Assembly: GCA_026129405.1 (NCBI GenBank)
Contig: JAHCID010000003.1
Span: 62,001-126,000, forward strand
Direction: 5' to 3'
DNA from: a bacterium
GTDB taxonomy: Bacteria > Desulfobacterota > Binatia > DP-6
Length of the DNA stretch: 64,000 bases
The notes beneath the pieces are model-generated. The model was not told the origin of the DNA, searched no databases, and saw nothing but the letters and a program-made list of their open reading frames with translations. The position numbers and the translations under genes are program-made. Every line of letters starts with the position of its first letter. The first letter of the stretch is position 1. Of this stretch, positions 56,095 through 64,000 are shown one piece after another.

Positions 56095-57420
56095 ATGGGC
56101 GGGCGTCTTCTGCGGGCGACGGTCGGACTCTTCGTGGTGTTCGCGACCGCGCTGGCCCTGGTCGTCCCGCCGTTCGAGATGCCCGACGAGCCGGCCCACG
56201 TCGCCTACGTGAGCTTCGTCGGCACGCGGCTCGCGTTGCCGAACCAGGGGGATCCGGCGGCACGTGTCGAAGGGCAGGGGCACCAGGCGCCGCTCTACTA
56301 CGTCCTCGCGAGCACGCTCGTCTGGCTGGCGACCGGCGACGGACGGCTGGAGGTCGTGCGCGCCGAGAACGTCGCGCACGCGTGGCACGGCGGCGCGCGC
56401 TACGACGTGCCCCTCTACCGCAGCGACGACACGAATCGCTTCCCCTCGCCGCGGGACCGGCTGGCGTTCTACGGGCTGCGCCTCGTGTCGGTCGCGCTCG
56501 GGGCGGCGACGGTGGCCTGCGTGGGCCTCGCGGCGGGGCTGATGCTCGGCGCGGAGGCCGGCGCCGTCGCCGCGCTCCTCGTCGCCACGCTGCCGCAGTT
56601 CGCCGCCGTCGCCGCGGCCGTCACCGCCGACGACCTCGCCCAGCTGCTCGCGGCGCTGTTCGCCTGGCAGCTGCTCGTGGGGCTCTCCCGGGGCGGCGAC
56701 CCGCGCGCGGGTACGCGGGCAGGCGTGTTCCTCGGGCTCGCGCTGCTCACCAAGAAGACGGCGCTCTGTCTCGTGCCTGGCGTTCCGCTCGCGCTGGCCG
56801 GCGGCGTCGTGCTCGGCCGGCTCGACGGCAGGGCGGCGCTGCGTCTCGGCCTCCGCGTGCTCGCGATAGGCCTCGTCGTGGTGGCGCCATGGTTGGCCCG
56901 CAACCAGCTCCTCTACGGCGATCCGCTCGGCAGCGCGATGGAGCGGGCGACGCTGCATGCGCTCGTCGACGAGAAGGCGTTCGGCGATCCGTGGTGGTGG
57001 ACGACGTTCGCCCCGTGGACGGCGGCGTCGTTCGTCGGCGTCCTCGGCTGGCTGAACCTGTGGCTGCCGCGGCCGGTCTACTGGGGCTACGCGGGCCTCG
57101 CGCTCGTCGCCGTCGTCGGGCTCGCCCTGCGTGCGGCGCGCCCGCGGCGGGAGGACGTCGCCCTCGCCGTCGCGGCGGGGTTCGTGCTCCTCAGCGTCGC
57201 CGGCGTGGTGCACTTGAATCGCACCTTCCCGCAGCCGCAGGGACGCTACCTCTTCGTCGTCATGCCGTTCCTCGCGACGCTGGCCGCCGCCGGTCTCGTC
57301 GAGGTGGGGCGGCGGGTGCGGCTCGACGCGACGGCGCTGTGGTGCCTCCTGCTCGGGCCGCTCCTCGTCGTCGACGCGGTGACGGTCTGGCGGGTGGTGC
57401 GCTTCTTCGCGCCGGCTTGA
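56095..57420 (+). CDS. polytopic membrane protein, DUF2142/GT-C-like
   Basis: The 441-residue protein has about ten hydrophobic helices. After the first helix a conserved acidic loop reads PPFEMPDEPAHVAYVSFVG, then GHQAPLYYVLAS, the pattern of DUF2142 and related lipid-linked sugar transferases (GT-C fold) that use polyprenyl-phosphate donors in the periplasm. ATG 56095 follows GAGGGG. It is divergent from the GT4 operon, with 153 bp between them, and it probably opens a rightward unit with the methyltransferase and the next membrane protein. Confidence 0.82.
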   Translation: MGGRLLRATVGLFVVFATALALVVPPFEMPDEPAHVAYVSFVGTRLALPNQGDPAARVEGQGHQAPLYYVLASTLVWLATGDGRLEVVRAENVAHAWHGGARYDVPLYRSDDTNRFPSPRDRLAFYGLRLVSVALGAATVACVGLAAGLMLGAEAGAVAALLVATLPQFAAVAAAVTADDLAQLLAALFAWQLLVGLSRGGDPRAGTRAGVFLGLALLTKKTALCLVPGVPLALAGGVVLGRLDGRAALRLGLRVLAIGLVVVAPWLARNQLLYGDPLGSAMERATLHALVDEKAFGDPWWWTTFAPWTAASFVGVLGWLNLWLPRPVYWGYAGLALVAVVGLALRAARPRREDVALAVAAGFVLLSVAGVVHLNRTFPQPQGRYLFVVMPFLATLAAAGLVEVGRRVRLDATALWCLLLGPLLVVDAVTVWRVVRFFAPA

Positions 57421-57454
57421 CCGCGCGGGAGACCGATCGTAGGACACTCGCCCG

Positions 57455-58261
57455 GTGTACGACTTCACGGCGGCGTACGCGGTGGCCGAGGGCATCCCCG
57501 GGTGGCTGATGCCGAACGAGGCAGAAGCGCTCTATCGCCTCGGCTTCGAGTCGACCGGCGATCTGGTCGAGGTGGGCAGCTACTTCGGCAAGTCGACGTT
57601 CCTGATCGCCCGCGGCATGGCCGACGCCGGGCGCGACGACCATCGCCTCGTCTCCATCGACGTCCACTATCGCGGCGTCGATGCGGCCACGCAGCGGCCC
57701 CAGGTGTTCGCGGAGGACGCGCCCACCTACCTCCTGCGCACCATGCGCGAGCAGCGGCTCGACCACATCGTGATGCACCTGGTGGGCTGGTCGCACGTCG
57801 CCGTCACCTACGTCGACTTCGCGACCGTCGACGCGGTCTTCATCGACGGCGGGCACGAGTACGAGGACGTGCGACGCGACTTCCTCGCGGTGCGTGCCCG
57901 CGTGCGCGCCGGGACGCGCATCCTCTTCCACGACTACAATCCCGAGTTCCCCGGCGTGGTGCGCGCGGTCGATGAGGCGGTGCGCACCGATCCGGGCTTC
58001 GAGTACCTCGGGCTCACGCACTCGTTGTTCGACTGCCGCATGCGGACGGGGGCGGAACGGGGCGAGCGGGGCGTGCTCGCCGTGCTCGAGCAGCGCGTCT
58101 GGGCGGCCGAGGGCGCGGAGCGCCGCCTGCGCGACGCGCTCGAGGTCGAGCAGCAGTCGCATCGCGACACCCGCGCGGCGTTCGACGCCCTGCGCGATTC
58201 GACCAGCTGGCGCGTGACGGCGCCGCTGCGCTGGAGCCTGGACCGCCTGCGCGGCCGATGA
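57455..58261 (+). CDS. class I SAM-dependent methyltransferase with coiled-coil tail (glycan-associated)
   Basis: The 268-residue protein starts at GTG 57455. The SAM-binding signature is LVEVGSYFGKSTFLIARGM, with VFIDGGHEYEDVRRDF and ILFHDYNPEFPGVVRAVDEA, characteristic of the Methyltransf_24 group. The last 60 residues form a predicted coiled coil (EGAERRLRDALEVEQQSHRDTRAAF) ending in DSTSWRVTAPLRW. That tail is common on glycosyltransferases and methyltransferases of polysaccharide clusters and probably mediates assembly or membrane contact. It probably methylates a sugar. It overlaps the next gene by 4 bp. Confidence 0.85.
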   Translation: MYDFTAAYAVAEGIPGWLMPNEAEALYRLGFESTGDLVEVGSYFGKSTFLIARGMADAGRDDHRLVSIDVHYRGVDAATQRPQVFAEDAPTYLLRTMREQRLDHIVMHLVGWSHVAVTYVDFATVDAVFIDGGHEYEDVRRDFLAVRARVRAGTRILFHDYNPEFPGVVRAVDEAVRTDPGFEYLGLTHSLFDCRMRTGAERGERGVLAVLEQRVWAAEGAERRLRDALEVEQQSHRDTRAAFDALRDSTSWRVTAPLRWSLDRLRGR

Positions 58262-59919
58262 GCGGGCGGCGCGCGGCGGCGCTCCGGGTGGCCATCGGCG
58301 TCGCGGCCCTCGCCTACGTCGCCCACGTCACGACGCTCGCCGGCGGCGGCGATCTCTGGCGCTATCCGTACGTCCACGCGGACTCGTGGGACTGGCTCGC
58401 GAACGGGCTGCGGTGGAGCGGGGTGCCCGTCCACTCGACCTGGCGCGCACCGCTCAACCCGCTCGTCTACGCCGCGCTGTGGAGCCACGGGCTCGAGCAC
58501 GCGATCCCCTGGCTGGCGCCGCTCGGCTTCGCGGCGATCCTGGTCGGCCTGCTGACGATCGGCTGGGCGGCGCTGGGACCCGCGGCGGCGGCGGGGGCGC
58601 TGCTGGTCGCGAGCAACCACCTGCTCCTCGCGCACGCGCTCACGATCGGCAGCGACGTCCTCTCGGCAGGTCTCGGCCTGCTCGGCCTGCTCGCGCTGTG
58701 CGTGGCGATGGAGCGTCGCGCGGCGGGGTGGCTCTACGTCGCCTCGGCGGGGCTCGTGCTCGGGTTCCTCACCCAGCCGTCGACGCCGTTCCTCGCGCCG
58801 GCGTGCGCCGCCGTCGTGCTCTACGACGCGCGGGCGCGGCGGTGGGTCGGTCTCGACGGCGTGCGCTGGCTGCTGCGGCGCCGGCACGCGTGGGGCGCGC
58901 TGGCGCTGGGGGTCGGCCTGCTCGCCGCCGTGGCGTGCCTGCGGCGGCTGCTCATCGGCACGTGGACGACGCCGAGCTCGATCGGGCGACCGGTGGTCTT
59001 CGGGCTCGATCACGCGGCGTTCTACGGCTGGTGCACGCTCGGGGCCCTCGGCATCCCGGCGGCCGTGCTGGCCGGGTTCGGCGTCGTCTCCGGCCTGCGC
59101 CACGCGGAGCGCCGCCGGGCGACGTTGGCGCTGGTGGGCGCGGTGGCGGGCATGGTCGCGCTCTTCGGCTTCGCGTACGACTGGCGCGACAACCGCTTCG
59201 TCGTCTACTGGGCCGCGCCGGGCCTCCTCCTCGCCGGGCTCGGCGTCACGCGGCTGCCGCTCGCGGCGGCGCTGCCCGCCCTGGCCGCGGCCGTCGTCTG
59301 GGGCAACCTGACGGCACGCGCCGCCGGCGGCCCTCCGGGGCATGCGGCGGCGATCGTGCTCGCGCCGCATCGGGTCTGGGAGATCGCCTATCATGCGACC
59401 GGGACGACGACGGCGGTGGTGGCGACCGACCGTCCCGCGTACCCGTTCGCGCGCCGCGTGCGGCGCTGGGTGCGTCGCCAGCAGCGCCGGTTCGCGAATC
59501 CCGCGCGCGACGGGATCGTCTTCGCGGAGCGCCGGTACGCGGTCGCGGCCGGCGCGGCGCGGCATCTGGGGCCGAACCAGACGCTCTTCCTGCACGTCGG
59601 CCCCGACGAGGATCCGACCTACGTCTACGTGCTGCAGAACCAGATGGCGCTGTGGAGCGGCCACCCGGCGCAGGCCACGCGCCTCGGCGTGCCGGCGGCG
59701 GCGGCGGTGCTCGCCGATCCGACCGCGATCGTCGTCCTGCGGCGGGCGGAGCTCGACCGCCTGCGCGCCGAGCATATCGTGGCACCGGACGTGACCGTGC
59801 TCGACGACGGCGCGGCCTGGATGCTGATCGGCCTCGGTCCCGGCCGCGGGGCTCAGGGGCGGGCGCGGAACTCGCGCACGATGTCGTCGAGCGAGCGCGT
59901 GATCCCCCAGCCCGGATAG
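58258..59919 (+). CDS. polytopic membrane protein, GT-C-like glycosyltransferase candidate
   Basis: The 553-residue protein has about ten transmembrane helices in the first 360 residues and a soluble C-terminal domain. The first periplasmic loop carries [20 protein letters not shown] and then [16 protein letters not shown], with the Asp expected of GT-C enzymes. The enzyme would use a lipid-linked sugar donor. The last 22 codons run into the convergent epimerase gene (67-bp antisense overlap). The true C-terminus may therefore be slightly different, or the overlap is real. Confidence 0.75.
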   Translation: MSGRRAAALRVAIGVAALAYVAHVTTLAGGGDLWRYPYVHADSWDWLANGLRWSGVPVHSTWRAPLNPLVYAALWSHGLEHAIPWLAPLGFAAILVGLLTIGWAALGPAAAAGALLVASNHLLLAHALTIGSDVLSAGLGLLGLLALCVAMERRAAGWLYVASAGLVLGFLTQPSTPFLAPACAAVVLYDARARRWVGLDGVRWLLRRRHAWGALALGVGLLAAVACLRRLLIGTWTTPSSIGRPVVFGLDHAAFYGWCTLGALGIPAAVLAGFGVVSGLRHAERRRATLALVGAVAGMVALFGFAYDWRDNRFVVYWAAPGLLLAGLGVTRLPLAAALPALAAAVVWGNLTARAAGGPPGHAAAIVLAPHRVWEIAYHATGTTTAVVATDRPAYPFARRVRRWVRRQQRRFANPARDGIVFAERRYAVAAGAARHLGPNQTLFLHVGPDEDPTYVYVLQNQMALWSGHPAQATRLGVPAAAAVLADPTAIVVLRRAELDRLRAEHIVAPDVTVLDDGAAWMLIGLGPGRGAQGRARNSRTMSSSERVIPQPG

Positions 59920-60890
59920 TCGGCCTGGAGGCGGCGCAGGTCGCTGATGTAGCAGACGTGGTCGCCGACGCGGTTCTGGTCGACGTACTCGACGGCGAGC
60001 TTGCGGCCGTAGAGATCCTCGAAGCGCGCGATCGCCTCGCGCATCGAGACGCTGTTCCCGCGGCCGCCCCCGAGGTTGTAGACCGCGGCGACCCGCGGCT
60101 TCTCGTAGAAGGCGAGGAACGCGGTGCACACGTCGTAGGAGTGGATGTTGTCGCGGACCTGCTTCCCCGCGTAGCCGTAGATGCGGTACGGCCGGCCCTC
60201 GCGCACGCAACGGGCGAGGTAGGCGAGAAAGCCGTGCAGCTCGGCACCGGAGTGGTTCGGACCGGTGAGGCAGCCGCCGCGGTAGCAGACGGTCGGGATG
60301 CCGAAGTAGCGGCCGTACTCCTGCACCATGACGTCGGCGGCGAGCTTCGAGGCGCCGAACAGGCTGTGCAGGCAGGCATCGACGCGGCACGACTCGGCGA
60401 TGCCGTGCCGGTCTTCCGCGCGCGCGTAGTCCCAGCGCGTGTCGAGCTCGACGAGCGGCAGCTCGTTCGGCGCGTCGCCGTACACCTTGTTCGTCGACAT
60501 GAAGACGAACGGCGATTCGGGACAGCTGCGGCGCACGGCCTCGAGCAGGTTCAGCGTGCCCGTGGCGTTGGTCTCGAAGTCGTCGAAGGGGCGGTCCTTG
60601 GCGAGGTCGTGCGACGGCTGGGCGGCGGCGTGGATCACCAGCGCGGGACGCAGCGCCGCCACCAGAGCGGCGATGGCGGCGCGGTCGCGGATGTCGAGGG
60701 CGTGGTGCGTGAAGCGGGTGGTGACGGCGCGCAGGCGCTCGAGGTTCCAGGTCGTGTCGCCGTCGGGGCCGAAGAACTCGCGGCGCATGTTGTTGTCGAC
60801 GCCGTGGACCTCCCATCCGCGCGCATCGAAGAACGCCACGGCCTCGGAGCCGATGAGGCCGCTGCTGCCGGTGATGAGTGCCCGCCGCAT
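59853..60890 (-). CDS. NAD-dependent epimerase, CDP-paratose 2-epimerase-like
   Basis: The 345-residue short-chain dehydrogenase-type enzyme has the Rossmann motif [20 protein letters not shown] and many features of the CDP-tyvelose/paratose epimerase group: [60 protein letters not shown] and [18 protein letters not shown]. The usual catalytic Y-x3-K appears as F-G-A-S-K in [16 protein letters not shown], so the Tyr is Phe. That may be normal for this subgroup or may alter activity. It would supply an unusual nucleotide sugar to the surrounding transferases. The start ATG is 60890. Confidence 0.85.
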   Translation of the reverse strand: MRRALITGSSGLIGSEAVAFFDARGWEVHGVDNNMRREFFGPDGDTTWNLERLRAVTTRFTHHALDIRDRAAIAALVAALRPALVIHAAAQPSHDLAKDRPFDDFETNATGTLNLLEAVRRSCPESPFVFMSTNKVYGDAPNELPLVELDTRWDYARAEDRHGIAESCRVDACLHSLFGASKLAADVMVQEYGRYFGIPTVCYRGGCLTGPNHSGAELHGFLAYLARCVREGRPYRIYGYAGKQVRDNIHSYDVCTAFLAFYEKPRVAAVYNLGGGRGNSVSMREAIARFEDLYGRKLAVEYVDQNRVGDHVCYISDLRRLQADYPGWGITRSLDDIVREFRARP

Positions 60891-60945
60891 GTGCCGCCAG
60901 CCTGTACCGGAGCCTCGCCCGGGCGGGCAACCGCGGCGCGCATCG

Positions 60946-62592
60946 TCAGGGCGCGAGCGGCTCGACCCGGACCCAGTCGGCGAGGCGCTCGCGCCGGCGC
61001 GTGCCGGTCGCATCGCGTGCGGTCAGCCACACGCCGCCGGCCGCGCCGTCGGGGAGCCGGGGCGAGACGTCGCCGCGCGTGCGCACGAGGAGGTAGGTGC
61101 CTGCCGGACGCAAGATCACCGCGTCGTCCTCCACGCCGGCCTCGAGGGCGGCGGCGCCGCCGAGCGCGACGACGGCACGCGCGCGCCAGCGCGCGCGTCG
61201 CGGCGTCGCCAGCCCGCAGGGGCGCGTCGGGCGCGACGCTCAGCACCGCACGCAGGGCGGCGGTGCAGACGACGACGCGGGCGAGCGCGAGCGTGCGTCC
61301 GACCGGGACCACGGCGAGCGCCTCGCGTCGATTCCCGGCGACCGCCTCCGCCGCCGGCGGGGCGCTCGACGCCGCGCTGACGAAGACGGCGTCGGGAAGG
61401 GGCGTGGCGGCGTCGGCGACCAGGGCGACGAGCCAGCGCGCGTCCGGCGGCAGCCGGCGGCGGGGGCGCAGCTTGCCGCCGGTGGACGTGCTCACCACCT
61501 CGCCGACGGCGCGGTCGTCGAGCGCGATCGCGAGCTCGTCGAGCGTGCCGACGGGGATCGCGGCGGCGGGCACGTCCGGCGGTGAGGTCGCGACCAGGCG
61601 CAGGGGCGGCGGCGACGGCGGAGCGCCGGTGAGGAGGTCTGCGACCCGCACGGCCAGCCAGCGATTGCCGAACGGGCTCAGGTGGCCGCCGGGTGCGAAG
61701 TACGGGAAGCCGGGCGGCAGGACGATCGGGGTGGTGCGCACGTCCGGCCACGCGGAATCGGCGACCGCGGCGAAGACCCCGCCGGTGTGGAGCAGGTCGA
61801 GCGGGCGCTCGGGCGTCGCGAGCCGCCGGAGCAGCGGCGGGTAGGTTACGCGCGCCTCCGCATCGGCGGTCGCGGCGCCGGCGAAGAACGGATTCGGGAG
61901 CGTGCGCCCGGCGGGCACGAGGGCGCGCAGGAACGCGGGCGGGCGTCGAAGCGGAGATAGCGCCAGGTCGGCAGGAACGCCTGGTAGCGGGCGATGCGCT
62001 CGGCGAGCGTGGCGCCCGGCGGATCGACGATGCGCACGTCGTCGCCGTCGGCGACGAAGCGCGCGTGGACGGCACGGTCGGCGTCCCACGGCGGCGTGAA
62101 CGCCCAGTCGCGCTCGGGCCAGAACCAGTGGGCGAAGAGGACGGTGCGCCCGACCTGCCAGCGGGCGGCGGTCGCCGCGTGCAGGATCGCGGTCTGATGG
62201 AGGCCGTAGCCCGGGACGCCGAAGTCGAGCACCTCGACGTCGCGCACGCCGCGCGCGTGCAGCTCCGCCCCGAGCTGGGCGGGGAACTCGAACCCGTCCG
62301 CGACCTCCGTTCCCCACGTGAGGGAGTCGCCGTAGCAGCCGATCCGGCGTACGCCCGCCGGCGGGACGGGCGGGAAGTTCGCGAAGGACGACGCCCGACG
62401 GGCCGGCGCGTGCAGCCACCCGAGCCGCGCCACCGTGGCGTCGTCGATCCCGGCGATAGTGCGGTCGGCAGGCGGGCGGGCGGGGCGCACCCGGCCGAGC
62501 CAGCGCCGGTGCAGGCACCAGACGACGGCGACGACGACGCACAGCCATGCCGCGTAGACGAGGTGCGCCGGCAGCCGACGGCCGAAGCCCAC
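60946..62592 (-). pseudogene. SGNH-hydrolase-like membrane protein, frameshifted
   Basis: The gene begins at GTG 62592 with a signal anchor (LVYAAWLCVVVAVVWCL). Block I of SGNH hydrolases follows in IGCYGDSLTWGTEVADGFEF. After a frame change near 61945 the sequence continues PPAFLRALVPAGRTLPNPFF and GFPYFAPGGHLSPFGNRWLA, where the His-containing block V analogue lies. A beta-rich C-terminal region follows, and a second shift near 61180 leads to GTYLLVRTRGDVSPRLPDG and the stop at 60946. Total span is about 548 codons. It may be a polysaccharide O-acetyl transferase or esterase, as SGNH proteins in such loci often are. It starts 3 bases after the upstream epimerase stop. Confidence 0.68.
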
Positions 62593-62595
62593 GGC

Positions 62596-63738
62596 TCAGC
62601 CCTCGGGCCCCCGCAGCGGCCCGCTCACGAGGCCGCGTGCCGCGAGCTCGCTCTGCGCCTTGCCGAAGCCGTCCGCCGTCTGCGCCGTCCGGCACCACGC
62701 GAGCAGCTCGCGCAGGCCGTCCTCCCAGGAGACGCGCGGGGCGAAGCCGAGCAGCGCCCGCGCGCGTCCGACGTCGGCGGTGCAGTGGCGGACGTCGCCG
62801 CTGCGGAACTGGCCGGTGACGTCCGGCTGGAGGTCGTCGCGCCCGGTGAGGGTCGCGAGCTCGCGGGCGATCGCGGCGATCGGATGGGCGCCGCCGCCGC
62901 CGAGGTTCAGCACGGTGCCGTCGGCGGCGTCGGTGCCCAGCACCTGGAGCACCGTCGCGACGACGTCGTGGACCGAGATGAAGTCGCGCGACTGGCCGCC
63001 GTCCTCGTAGACGACCGGCCGCTGCCCGGCGAGCAGGCGGGCGAGGAAGATCGCGAGCACGCCGGTGTAGGGGTTCGCGAGCGACTGGCGCGGGCCGTAG
63101 ACGTTGAAGAGGCGCAGGCAGACGGCGGGGAAGCCGTAGGTGGAAGCGAGCGAGAGGATCAGCTCCTCCTGCCAGCGCTTGGTGAGCGCATAGACGTTGC
63201 GCGCGAGGAGGGCGGCGTCCTCGGGCGTCGGCGCGGGCTCGAGGCGCTCGCCGGTCTCCGGACAGACGGGCTCCCAGCCGCGCCGCGCGATGTCGTCCTC
63301 GGTGCGGATCGGCACGCGCAGCCGGCGGCCGTCGGACGCCCGGCGGTAGCAGCCCTCGCCGTAGCCGGTCATCGAGGTGAAGCACACGAGCTTGCGCAGC
63401 GGACGCTTCGCGTCCGCGATGCATTGCAGCAGCGTGGCCGTGCCGCGCACGTTCACGTCGACGTAGTGCTCGACGCGATAGAGCGACTGCCCGACGCCGA
63501 CGGCGGCGGCGGCATGGAGGACGGCGTCGACGCCGGCGAGCGCGCGGGCGCAGGCGTCCCGGTCGCGGACGTCGCCGACCTGGAGCTCCGCCGCCTTCGG
63601 CAGCCACGGCGGCGGCCCGTCCGGGTGCACCTGCGGATCGAGGACGTCGAGGATGCGGACGTCGTGTCCGGCGGCGAGGAAGCGGTCGACGGCGAAGGAG
63701 CCGATGAAGCCGGCGCCGCCGGTGACGAGGATGCGCAT
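62596..63738 (-). CDS. NAD-dependent epimerase/dehydratase (UDP-glucose 4-epimerase-like)
   Basis: The 380-residue extended short-chain dehydrogenase has ILVTGGAGFIGSFAVDRFL, the Ser/Thr of CFTSMTGYGEG, and the catalytic pair in NVYALTKRWQEELIL (Y-x3-K intact). Sugar-binding segments are CLRLFNVYGPRQSLANPYTG and DFISVHDVVATVLQVLG. A 40-residue insertion (around RRASDGRRLRVPIRTEDDIA) after the Ser block is longer than in standard GalE. It probably epimerises or dehydrates a nucleotide sugar for the local glycan. ATG 63738 is the first Met before the Rossmann motif. Confidence 0.9.
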   Translation of the reverse strand: MRILVTGGAGFIGSFAVDRFLAAGHDVRILDVLDPQVHPDGPPPWLPKAAELQVGDVRDRDACARALAGVDAVLHAAAAVGVGQSLYRVEHYVDVNVRGTATLLQCIADAKRPLRKLVCFTSMTGYGEGCYRRASDGRRLRVPIRTEDDIARRGWEPVCPETGERLEPAPTPEDAALLARNVYALTKRWQEELILSLASTYGFPAVCLRLFNVYGPRQSLANPYTGVLAIFLARLLAGQRPVVYEDGGQSRDFISVHDVVATVLQVLGTDAADGTVLNLGGGGAHPIAAIARELATLTGRDDLQPDVTGQFRSGDVRHCTADVGRARALLGFAPRVSWEDGLRELLAWCRTAQTADGFGKAQSELAARGLVSGPLRGPEG

Positions 63739-63839
63739 GGTCGAGCGCGGGTCTACCGCGCCGCGTCCGCGCGTCGCAACGCCATGCGGGCCTGATTCGG
63801 ATTTGCAAACCACGGGGGGCTCGTCTAGCGAAGCCGGCG

Positions 63840-64000
63840 ATGCGCCTGTCCGTGGTGATCCCGGCGCGGAACGAGGCCGGGAACCTCGGACCGACGCTCG
63901 ACGCGATCCGTGCGCGCCTGCGCCAGGAGGGCATCGCCTACGAGCTCGTGGTGGTCGACGACGGCAGCACCGACCCGACGGGCGACGAGGTGGCGGCGCG
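63840..64000 (+). CDS. family 2 glycosyltransferase, 5' part (runs off the window)
   Basis: The frame from ATG 63840 reads RLSVVIPARNEAGNLGPTLD and YELVVVDDGSTDPTGDEVAA to the last base. That is the start of a GT2 of the dolichyl-phosphate mannose synthase or DPG-like type. Only the first 53 codons are present. It is divergent from the epimerase, with about 100 bp between. Confidence 0.85.
   Translation, partial: MRLSVVIPARNEAGNLGPTLDAIRARLRQEGIAYELVVVDDGSTDPTGDEVAA

Overview
The window is very GC-rich, densely coding chromosomal DNA from a Gram-negative bacterium. The evidence is a complete RND efflux trio with an outer-membrane factor, a TonB-dependent receptor, lipoprotein signals and a sigma-54 activator. 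A full menaquinone pathway, a hopanoid-associated HpnL-like membrane protein, a coiled-coil-less valyl-tRNA synthetase and several sulfatases and sulfotransferases would suit a deltaproteobacterium-like or related uncultured lineage (Binatota-like is possible). That placement is an inference from gene content, not from any marker phylogeny. No rRNA or CRISPR array is present.

Layout. 0.2-5.3 kb: a small exported protein, an HpnL-like flippase, a PAPS sulfotransferase facing a formylglycine-type sulfatase, and a CDP-alcohol phosphatidyltransferase. 5.4-7.4 kb: CopC/CopD copper pair. 7.5-13.3 kb: RND adaptor, permease and outer-membrane factor, followed convergently by a PAS-PAS-sigma54 regulator and a membrane-anchored DJ-1/PfpI-like protein. 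16.9-20.9 kb: a roughly 4-kb integrative element inserted in the 3' half of a tRNA-Leu(CAG) gene, with a tyrosine integrase, 55-bp att repeats, paired decamer repeats at both ends and an internal IS3-family insertion that cuts a SAP-like gene. 21.2-24.3 kb: metallophosphoesterase, aldo/keto reductase, DUF423 protein and a small hypothetical protein.

24.4-33.9 kb: a leftward operon merR-menG-menF-menD-menH-menB-menA-menC-menE, which encodes the whole route from chorismate to menaquinone. Most junctions are 4-bp overlaps. MerR has a palindrome between a -35 and a -10 box set 19 bp apart, and its predicted transcript is essentially leaderless. Only menB and menH read cleanly; the other men genes carry frame breaks that are either consensus errors or decay.

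34.0-37.6 kb: a PQQ-type sugar dehydrogenase fused to cytochrome c, overlapped by a TonB-dependent receptor. 37.6-46.6 kb: valS-nadC-birA-coaX-EF-G-like-conserved hypothetical-PhyH, mostly overlapping and probably cotranscribed. 46.6-55.9 kb: a leftward operon of one GT4, three GT2 glycosyltransferases and three sulfatase-fold enzymes that carry Thr instead of Cys at the nucleophile position and share an LGYVE C-terminus. 56.1-64 kb: more surface-glycan genes (two polytopic GT-C-like proteins, a sugar-associated methyltransferase, two NAD-dependent epimerases, an SGNH hydrolase-like gene and the start of another GT2). Together the last 17 kb look like a cell-surface polysaccharide or glycolipid locus.
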